Assembly (NCBI GenBank): GCA_002862965.1
Contig: PKCW01000237.1
Location: 1-14,296, forward strand
Length of the DNA: 14,296 nucleotides
Direction of reading: 5' to 3'
DNA from: Pseudomonadota bacterium
GTDB lineage: Bacteria; Pseudomonadota; Gammaproteobacteria; UBA5335
Below, piece by piece: positions 7,720-13,019 of this stretch. Both the position numbers and the translations under genes were made by a program. The stretch's first letter is position 1. Each line of letters opens with the position of its first letter. The notes below the pieces were generated by a model. The model did not search any database and was not told the DNA's origin. It saw nothing but the letters and a program-made list of their open reading frames with translations.

Positions 7720-8678
7720 CGGACGGATGGCCTCGTCAAACGCCAGCAGGCGGACAGGTCGCGCAGCAGCCAGCGGTAGGCCCGCAGCGTTTCGCCGGCC
7801 TGGGCCATGGAACCGCGCGCCAGTGCCTGCCCCAGCCGCAGTGGCGGTTCGAACAGGAGGGTGCCGGCCCAGACCACCGCGGCACCGGAGCGCGAAAAAT
7901 GGATGCGCGCATAGCGCAGGCGGCTCGCCAGACTGTAATGGAGCCGGCGCGCCTTGATCTGCTCGGAGGTGCCGCCGCCCTTGTGAAACACGCGCACATC
8001 GGCGCGGTAGTGGATGGCCCAGCCGGCCCGGCGCACCCGCTCGGACAGGTCCAGATCTTCCAGATAGACGAAGAAGCGCTCGTCGAAGCCGTTCAGCGCC
8101 TCGAACAGCGGCCGCCGGATGAGGTAGAACGCGCCCATGACGTGGTCGACCGGCCGACTGTCGGCGTGGTCCCAGCGGCGCATCAGATAGCCGCAGGTGC
8201 CGGGCGTCAGGCGGTCGATGCCGCAGAGGTGCGCGAGCATGCGCAGGGGCGTGGCCCGCCGCGCGCAATGCCGGTGGGTGCCGCCATGCTCATCCAGCAG
8301 CTGGGCGCCGCACACTCCTGCCGGGGCGCCGTCGGCGCTCTGCAGATGGGCAATGGCCCGATCGAGGGCGTCGGCTTCCACCCGTGTGTCGGGATTCAGG
8401 AAGAGCAGGAAGTCGGCCGTGCACGGCCGCGCACCCTGATTGCAGGCGGCGCCGAAGCCGCGGTTGTCCGGATTGCGGATGATCCGCAGCGGCAGGGCGT
8501 CGTCAGGCAGATCTTGCAGCGAGTCATCGCTGGAGGCGTTGTCCACCACGATGACCTGTTGCAGGTCGAATCGCGTCCGCTGTGCGCGGGCCACGGCCTG
8601 CAGGCAGGCGCACAGCTGTGCGCCGGCGTTCCAGTTGACGATGACGATGGCAAGGGTCGGCAGGGCCGGTCCGTTCAT
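7716..8678 (-). CDS. Glycosyltransferase family 2, rhamnosyltransferase-like
   Basis: Protein of 320 residues with a GT-A fold. It opens with T-L-A-I-V-I-V-N-W-N at 8-17. V-I-V-V-D-N-A-S-S-D-D-S follows at 42-53, and the metal-binding region N-P-D-T-R at 95-99. The acceptor-side segment G-F-D-E-R-F-F-V-Y-L-E-D-L-D-L at 197-211 is typical of the WbbL/rhamnosyltransferase-like branch of GT2. That branch often adds deoxyhexose to lipopolysaccharide or other polyprenol-linked glycans, but the actual sugar is inference. The C-terminus has weakly hydrophobic stretches around 265-285 that may attach it to the membrane. Both ends overlap neighbouring glycosyltransferase genes by four bases (ATGA), so the three are almost certainly one transcript and translationally coupled. 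Confidence 0.92.
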   Translation of the reverse strand: MNGPALPTLAIVIVNWNAGAQLCACLQAVARAQRTRFDLQQVIVVDNASSDDSLQDLPDDALPLRIIRNPDNRGFGAACNQGARPCTADFLLFLNPDTRVEADALDRAIAHLQSADGAPAGVCGAQLLDEHGGTHRHCARRATPLRMLAHLCGIDRLTPGTCGYLMRRWDHADSRPVDHVMGAFYLIRRPLFEALNGFDERFFVYLEDLDLSERVRRAGWAIHYRADVRVFHKGGGTSEQIKARRLHYSLASRLRYARIHFSRSGAAVVWAGTLLFEPPLRLGQALARGSMAQAGETLRAYRWLLRDLSACWRLTRPSVR

Positions 8679-9610
8679 GCGTCGCGCCACTGTCCGCGCA
8701 GGCGGGTGGCCCGGGCGTAGCCTGCCGTGCCGAGGCCGGTCAGGGCGAGGGCGGCCCAGGCTTTCGGAAACCGCCGATCGGCCGCGATGGCCCGGCGCAG
8801 CCAGTGCCGCGCCGCGGCGGTCTCGCCGGCCAGGGCGTGCAGATGGCCGACGGCGTAGAGGTGTTCGGCCAGGGTGCGTGGATGTGCCGCGAGCCACAGC
8901 GCATGGCGCTCGACGATGCGCGTCCGGGCGCGCAGGCGGGCCGGCGCGTCGTGCGTGATGGCATCGGGCAGCGTGTGCACGACCACCAGCGGCTCGTCCA
9001 CGCAGCCGATGGGATGCTGGCGGCTCAGGCGCATCATCAGCTCCCAGTCCTGGAAACGGGGCAACCCGGCGTCGAACCCGCCCACGGCGTCGAGCGCCGC
9101 GCGCCGGACCAGCAGCGTCTGCGTGCTGATGAAGCTGTCGCGCAGGATCTCGGCGTGGAGCCAGCCTGCACGCCGTTCGACCTTCGCGGCCGGCGTGCGC
9201 GTGGCGGTGTCGCCACCGAGGCGCACGAAGGCACAATAGACCGCGCCCAGATCAGGATCCTGCGCGGCCACGGCGAACTGGCGAGCGAGCTTGTCGAGCA
9301 GCCATTCATCGTCGCTGTCCTGGAACGCCACCCAGTCCGCGTGCGCCGCGGCAAGGCCGGTGTTGCGCGCCGCCGCGCCGCCGCGCCGGACCGCGTGGTG
9401 CAGCACATGCAGGCGCGGGTCGTCGAAGCCGGCCAGGACGCGGGGCGTCTCGTCGGTGGAGGCATCGTCCACCACGATGAGTTCGAGATCGGACTCGCTC
9501 TGCGCCAACACGCTGCGCACCGCGCGGGCAAGCACCCCGGCGCGGTTGTAGGTGGGAAGCACGACGCTGACACGCGGGGGCACGACACCATCCCGAGCCA
9601 AAGCGCGCAT
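8675..9610 (-). CDS. Glycosyltransferase family 2 with helical C-terminal tail
   Basis: Protein of up to 311 residues. The GT-A domain starts R-V-S-V-V-L-P-T-Y-N-R at 13-23. It continues with L-I-V-V-D-D-A-S-T-D-E-T at about 44-55 and the D-x-D metal site F-Q-D-S-D-D-E-W near 96-103. After the catalytic domain, the last 80 residues are alanine- and arginine-rich helices with a TPR-like look (H-A-L-A-G-E-T-A-A-A-R-H-W-L-R-R-A). The start is uncertain. The ATG at 9610 overlaps a -10-like TAGAAT. A GTG at 9583, with GGGA upstream, would give 302 residues beginning just before the conserved strand. It is the first gene of the three-gene minus-strand set. Donor and acceptor are unknown. Confidence 0.9.
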   Translation of the reverse strand: MRALARDGVVPPRVSVVLPTYNRAGVLARAVRSVLAQSESDLELIVVDDASTDETPRVLAGFDDPRLHVLHHAVRRGGAAARNTGLAAAHADWVAFQDSDDEWLLDKLARQFAVAAQDPDLGAVYCAFVRLGGDTATRTPAAKVERRAGWLHAEILRDSFISTQTLLVRRAALDAVGGFDAGLPRFQDWELMMRLSRQHPIGCVDEPLVVVHTLPDAITHDAPARLRARTRIVERHALWLAAHPRTLAEHLYAVGHLHALAGETAAARHWLRRAIAADRRFPKAWAALALTGLGTAGYARATRLRGQWRDA

Positions 9611-9650
9611 TCTACCGCGCCCACCGGCCCGCTGGGGCTTAGAATGCGCG
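9604..9650. promoter_or_regulatory. Inverted repeat with divergent -10-like boxes
   Basis: CGCGCATTCTA at 9604-9614 is the perfect reverse complement of TAGAATGCGCG at 9640-9650, with 25 bases between. Each arm contains TAGAAT, five of six matches to the sigma-70 -10 box, pointing outward toward one of the two divergent glycosyltransferase genes. The plus-strand box would start RNA near 9652, with the ribosome site AGGGG at 9660-9664 before the ATG at 9667. The minus-strand box would start RNA near 9602, inside the longest version of the minus gene. No good -35 is visible in the GC-rich spacer. It could be a bidirectional promoter, a regulator site, or both. Confidence 0.45.
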
Positions 9651-9666
9651 GTTTCCGGGAGGGGTC

Positions 9667-10809
9667 ATGGCCGGACGCCGTCTGCTGTATGTCCATAACG
9701 CGGTTCCCTACTTTTTGTCGCACCGGTTGCCCGTGGCCCGTGCTGCGCGCAGGTCGGGCTGGGAAATCCATCTGGCGGCGCCCGAACCGGATGCAAGCGA
9801 TTGCGCCCGGCTCGCGGAAGAAGGCATCACCTTTCATCCCCTGCCGCTCACGCGTCGCGGGATGTCCCCGCTGCATGAGCTGGCAAGCCTCTGGGCGCTC
9901 GCGTGGCTCTACCGGCGCGTGCAACCGGCGCTGATCCACTTCGTCACTATCAAGCCGGTGCTCTATGGTGGGGTGACGGCGCGCCTCTGCGGCGCGGGAC
10001 CCTATGTGGCGACCGTGCCTGGACGGGGATGGGTCTTCACCACGGCAGCGGGTATGCGGGGGCGCTGCCTGCGCCGCGGCGTAAAGTGGGCCTACCGTTT
10101 CGCCCTGGGAAGCCGTTCGTGTCGCGCCATTTTCCAGAACCCGGACGATCGTGACTTTTTCGCCGCCGAGGCCATGGTGCGGCCCGATCAGGCCCGCGTC
10201 GTGCTGGGGTCGGGTGTCGATCCGGATCGATTCCGGCCCGGGCCGCGCGACGGTGCGCGCGTGCCCAGGGTGGTGTTTGCTTCGCGCATGCTGCGTGACA
10301 AGGGCGTGGCGGAGTTCGTTGCGGCAGCCGGTCGGTTGAAAGCCGCAGGGGTGGCTGCGGAGTTCGTGCTGCTGGGCTCGCCCGATCCCGGAAATCCCGA
10401 AAGCCTGGACGAGCAGGCGCTGGCTCGCTGGCACGCCGAAGGGGCCGTGCAGTGGTGGGGCTACCGCCCGGACATGCCCGAGATCCTCGCGGCGACCGAT
10501 ATCGTCTGTCTGCCCACGGCCTATGGAGAGGGCGTGCCGCGCATCCTGATCGAGGCGGCCGCCTGCGGCTGCGCCCTCATCGCCGCCGATCGGCCGGGTT
10601 GCCGCGAGATCGTCCGGGATGGCGTCAATGGGTTGCTCGTGCCGCCGCGCGATGCCGGCGCGCTCGCCCGTGCATTGGAAATGCTGCTCGCCGATCCGGA
10701 GCGCTGCCGCCGGATGGGCCAGGCCGGCCGCGAGCGGGTAATCGACCAGTTCACCGAAGAGAAGGTCGTCGTACAGACCCTCGCCGTGTATGAAGCGCTG
10801 AACGCGTAG
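9667..10809 (+). CDS. Glycosyltransferase family 4
   Basis: Protein of 380 residues with a GT-B fold. The N-terminal acceptor domain has L-L-Y-V-H-N-A-V-P-Y-F-L-S-H-R-L at 6-21 and H-F-V-T-I-K-P-V-L-Y-G-G at 91-102. The linker holds N-P-D-D-R-D-F-F at 158-165 and G-S-G-V-D near 181-185. The donor domain has F-A-S-R-M-L-R-D-K-G-V-A-E-F at 204-217 and a canonical E-x7-E pair, E288 and E296, in Y-G-E-G-V-P-R-I-L-I-E-A. The overall pattern is like PglA/CapM-type transferases that extend lipid-linked oligosaccharides. This subfamily is a guess, and the sugar is not determinable. It is transcribed away from the other three glycosyltransferases across a 56-base gap with symmetric promoter-like boxes. 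The next gene is convergent, 59 bases downstream, with no clear terminator between. Confidence 0.9.
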   Translation: MAGRRLLYVHNAVPYFLSHRLPVARAARRSGWEIHLAAPEPDASDCARLAEEGITFHPLPLTRRGMSPLHELASLWALAWLYRRVQPALIHFVTIKPVLYGGVTARLCGAGPYVATVPGRGWVFTTAAGMRGRCLRRGVKWAYRFALGSRSCRAIFQNPDDRDFFAAEAMVRPDQARVVLGSGVDPDRFRPGPRDGARVPRVVFASRMLRDKGVAEFVAAAGRLKAAGVAAEFVLLGSPDPGNPESLDEQALARWHAEGAVQWWGYRPDMPEILAATDIVCLPTAYGEGVPRILIEAAACGCALIAADRPGCREIVRDGVNGLLVPPRDAGALARALEMLLADPERCRRMGQAGRERVIDQFTEEKVVVQTLAVYEALNA

Positions 10810-10868
10810 CGTCGCGGACGCGGGAGCGGCGCTGCCTGGCCGCCCGAACCACTTCGCCTTCCGCCGGG

Positions 10869-11273
10869 TTACTCGAATTTGATCGCGGGCAAGGGGACGT
10901 AGCTCCACGCCGCGAGCCCGACCGTTCCGTAGGGCGGGGGCGCTGCACCGAGCGCCGCTTCGACGGCGCCATAGAGCGTCGTGTTGACCCCATTGAATGT
11001 GGCCACCAGAAGATTGCGGGGGATCGAGAAGAGCGGCTGAGCGCGACTTTCCACGCCGAGCGCGAAGGCGCTGATGCCGAGCGGGCCGATCTCGATGTGT
11101 CGTTCGGCGAGGGTCTTGAGTCCGAACGGCAACTGGACCGACCCCAGCGACAGATAATAGGCCTGCCCGCGAATGTCGGCCATCTCCTGGTAATCGAGCC
11201 GAGTCATGTCGGCATGGGCCAGAGCGGCCGTTCCGCTCAGCACCGCCGCACCGCACAGTTGATGAATTTTCAT
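10869..11273 (-). CDS. Small exported protein of unknown function
   Basis: Protein of 134 residues. The start M-K-I-H-Q-L is preceded on the minus strand by GGGAG about nine bases upstream. The longer reading from 11309 adds 12 residues without a ribosome site and spoils the signal peptide. A signal peptide is visible: basic start, hydrophobic core at about 6-19, cleavage predicted after A-H-A at 19-21. The mature N-terminus, D-M-T-R-L-D-Y-Q-E-M-A-D-I-R-G-Q-A-Y-Y, resembles the L-x-D-x-x-M-x-x-x-x-G-Q-A motif I associate with DUF6160-like secreted proteins of gammaproteobacteria. That link is from memory and weak. The rest is rich in aliphatic, glycine and tyrosine residues with no cysteine in the mature part. 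It stands alone, convergent with the upstream glycosyltransferase, and may be periplasmic or surface-located. Confidence 0.65.
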   Translation of the reverse strand: MKIHQLCGAAVLSGTAALAHADMTRLDYQEMADIRGQAYYLSLGSVQLPFGLKTLAERHIEIGPLGISAFALGVESRAQPLFSIPRNLLVATFNGVNTTLYGAVEAALGAAPPPYGTVGLAAWSYVPLPAIKFE

Positions 11274-12040
11274 GGAAGGCACTCCCGGTCGGTTCTTTTG
11301 TTGAACCACGTCGCAACGGCCGAGCGAAATGTTGCGGTGGTGTCAGTTCCGATAGCGGCACGCCGCGCCATGACTTGACAGCAACGGGCAAGAAAAGGCG
11401 CGCCAGGCACCTCAGGCTGCTGAGGCAACATCCATGTGCTGAGTTCACCCGGGCCATCTGCCGTGGGCCGGAACAACGCGACGTCGACAGGGGTGCTGCG
11501 GCCGGCGCCGTTGCGCCATTTGCAGCGCTCTACGGCCGCCCTCTCGGTCATCGGCGCCTGACGAAAGGGGGGGCGGGTGACCACCGCATCCCGAATCACC
11601 GCTCCATGGCCGTCATGGCTTGAGCAAAACCCAGAACCCCACCAAAAGAGCGAGGTTCCGCAGCACGCTGGGGCAGGCTTCGGAACCCGCCCCGATGTAT
11701 TGGGCGGTCGGCCATGATGGACCGTCGTTTTCCTCGCCGCGCGGTCCCGGATGTGGTCCACGCTCGGCTGTGCCTGCCGGTCCGAACCACGACCCGGAAT
11801 TGCTTCATTGCGGGCTGCCGCAGACGCAGCGCGGGTCCGAGCCGCGTCGCCCCGATCCTGATCGCAGGGCTGGTCGCCGGGAGTCACAAAGTGAAACACG
11901 AACGGGTTAGGATGACACGGCTCGGTCTGTCGGTTGGGCATCCACGTGGGCGCCGACCGCACCGTCCAACGCATCTGGAAGCTGCCGGGCATGGACGATA
12001 CGGCGGTTGCGCGACGAATCTGAAATCAGTGGAGAAAACG
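11274..12040. other. Long gap without a convincing gene
   Basis: About 770 bases between the exported-protein gene and phoU. Several frames are open on both strands, but codon use and composition look non-coding and no protein family is recognisable. Contents I can support are few. CCTCAG/CTGAGG forms a six-base stem with a four-base loop at 11410-11425. A perfect inverted repeat, GGTTCCG/CGGAACC, lies at 11654-11687. A coding-like minus-strand stretch without a start codon runs 11613-11804. TAGGAT at 11908-11913 is a possible -10 for phoU. I see no transposase, tRNA or integrase remnant and no Pho box. Confidence 0.6.
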
Positions 12041-12781
12041 ATGGAAGCCGGTGACATCACGCAACACACGTCGCGCCGTTACAACGAAGAACTCGAGGGA
12101 ATACGCAGCCGGGTCCTGGCCATGGGTGGTGCGGTCGAGGATCAGCTCGTGCAGGCCATGCGCGCGCTGGTGGCGGCGGACGGTCAGGCCGCCGAGGAAG
12201 TGGTGACTGCCGATCAACGGATCAACATGCAGGAAGTCACCCTGGACGAGGAATGCAACCGGATTCTGGCGCGGCGACAGCCGGCCGCCGGCGATCTGCG
12301 GCTCATCATCACGGTGCTGAAGATCATCACGGATCTCGAGCGCGTTGGTGATGAGTCGTGCAAGATCGCCCGCATGGCGGCCCATTTGAGCCAGATGGAT
12401 CGGTCGCCGCATGGTTATCAGGCCTTGGAACATCTGGCGATCCGCGCCCGTGCCATGTTGACGGATGCGCTGGATGCATTCGCCCGGATGGATCCGCGGG
12501 CGGCGCTCGCGGTGGTTCATGCGGATGAGGAAGTGGATCGGGAGTACGAGTCGATCTGGCGTCAGAACATCACGTTCATGATGGAAGATCCGCGCACGAT
12601 CCGTCGCATGCTCGACATCATCTGGTGCGCGCGCGCATTGGAACGCATCGGTGATCACTCCCGCAACATCGCCGAGTATGTGATTTTCCTGGTGGGGGGG
12701 CGGGATGTGCGCCACATTTCCCTGCAGGAGATGCGCGCTGCCGTCGAACGGCTGCAGCCCTCCGAACCGGAAGGGAACTAA
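12041..12781 (+). CDS. phoU: Phosphate-specific transport accessory protein PhoU
   Basis: Protein of 246 residues against 241 in E. coli. It is a cytoplasmic helical dimer that restrains phosphate uptake by PstSCAB and keeps the PhoR-PhoB system off when phosphate is plentiful. Two PhoU repeats are visible. Each contains the metal-binding core: D-L-E-R-V-G-D-E at 98-105 and A-L-E-R-I-G-D-H at 199-206. The second is followed by S-R-N-I-A-E-Y-V. The N-terminal part (R-R-Y-N-E-E-L and V-L-A-M-G-G-A-V-E-D-Q-L) matches the family. The ATG is preceded by GGAGA six bases upstream. The gene is not next to pstB, pstS or phoB/phoR in this window, and no Pho box is evident, so it is probably a stand-alone unit or the pst genes lie elsewhere. 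The stop codon is TAA, embedded in an A-run. Confidence 0.95.
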   Translation: MEAGDITQHTSRRYNEELEGIRSRVLAMGGAVEDQLVQAMRALVAADGQAAEEVVTADQRINMQEVTLDEECNRILARRQPAAGDLRLIITVLKIITDLERVGDESCKIARMAAHLSQMDRSPHGYQALEHLAIRARAMLTDALDAFARMDPRAALAVVHADEEVDREYESIWRQNITFMMEDPRTIRRMLDIIWCARALERIGDHSRNIAEYVIFLVGGRDVRHISLQEMRAAVERLQPSEPEGN

Positions 12782-12802
12782 AAAAAGCGCCCCGGGGGGC
12801 GC
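12780..12802 (-). terminator. Strong intrinsic terminator on the minus strand
   Basis: GCGCCCC at 12787-12793 pairs perfectly with GGGGCGC at 12796-12802 around a two-base spacer, giving a seven-base GC stem in the DNA; the RNA loop would open a pair or more. On the minus strand the stem is followed at once by seven T residues (12786-12780). On the plus strand no T-run follows, so it is directional. It ends transcription coming from the mrcB side just before it would run antisense into phoU. Confidence 0.7.
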
Positions 12803-12822
12803 GAAGTGCGAGAGAGGGAGAT

Positions 12823-12869
12823 CGTGGAGGATCTGCGCACACCAGAGACTGTGTGCGTCTTCTTCCACG
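12823..12869 (+). other. Long stem-loop in the phoU 3' region
   Basis: CGTGGAGGA at 12823-12831 pairs with TCTTCCACG at 12861-12869 (nine pairs, one of them G-U). CGCACAC at 12836-12842 pairs with GTGTGCG at 12851-12857 (seven pairs), leaving an eight-base loop and a small internal loop. The single G-U pair forms only in plus-strand RNA; in minus-strand RNA it becomes an A-C mismatch. The plus-strand transcript would therefore fold slightly better. It has no T-run directly after it, so it is not a terminator by itself. Confidence 0.55.
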
Positions 12870-12872
12870 CAT

Positions 12873-12899
12873 GGATCGGGCCAACACGATTCCGTTTTT
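12873..12899 (+). terminator. Possible intrinsic terminator of phoU
   Basis: GGATCG at 12873-12878 pairs with CGATTCC at 12887-12893 (six pairs, one bulged T) around an eight-base loop. One G and then five T residues follow at 12895-12899. The stem is modest, so termination may be partial. It lies about 90 bases after the phoU stop. Confidence 0.4.
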
Positions 12900-13019
12900 C
12901 GAATCAATATGTTGAAATAGCGACCTCGGAACGGGCCGGTTTCCGCCAGGGGACTGTGGTGCGCCTTGGTGCATGGGTCCGTCCGAATCGCCGGAATTGG
13001 TGCATCTGGGACGCCCGCC

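Noticed and set aside
6646..8268. 540-codon reading of the minus-strand GT4 gene
   Set aside because: The first 183 codons lie in the wrong frame of the upstream GT2 gene. The ATG at 7719 gives a proper GT-B start and an ATGA overlap.
10810..10868. Terminator between the convergent GT4 and exported-protein genes
   Set aside because: Only a five-base GCGGC/GCCGC stem is present, with no T-run on either strand.
11375..11380. Perfect TTGACA on the plus strand as a promoter
   Set aside because: The sequence 16-18 bases downstream is GC-only with no -10 box, and no plus-strand gene follows for over 600 bases.
9037..11457. 806-codon open frame on the minus strand spanning the divergent glycosyltransferase and the exported-protein gene
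   Set aside because: It runs antisense to a clear GT4 gene and out of frame through two other genes, and has no family motifs.
11934..12023. Thirty-codon plus-strand frame just before phoU with some coding-like codons
   Set aside because: It has only TTG or internal GTG starts, no ribosome site and no recognisable product. It is too short to support alone.
11274..12040. GacA-controlled RsmY/RsmZ- or CsrB-like small RNA in the gap
   Set aside because: I do not see the repeated GGA motifs in hairpin loops that define these RNAs on either strand.
12836..13010. Resemblance to 6S RNA (CAGTCCCCTG and CTATTTCA on the minus strand, GGTCCGTCCGA on the plus strand)
   Set aside because: The short matches lie on different strands and in the wrong order and spacing, and the expected long bubble-containing stem is not apparent.
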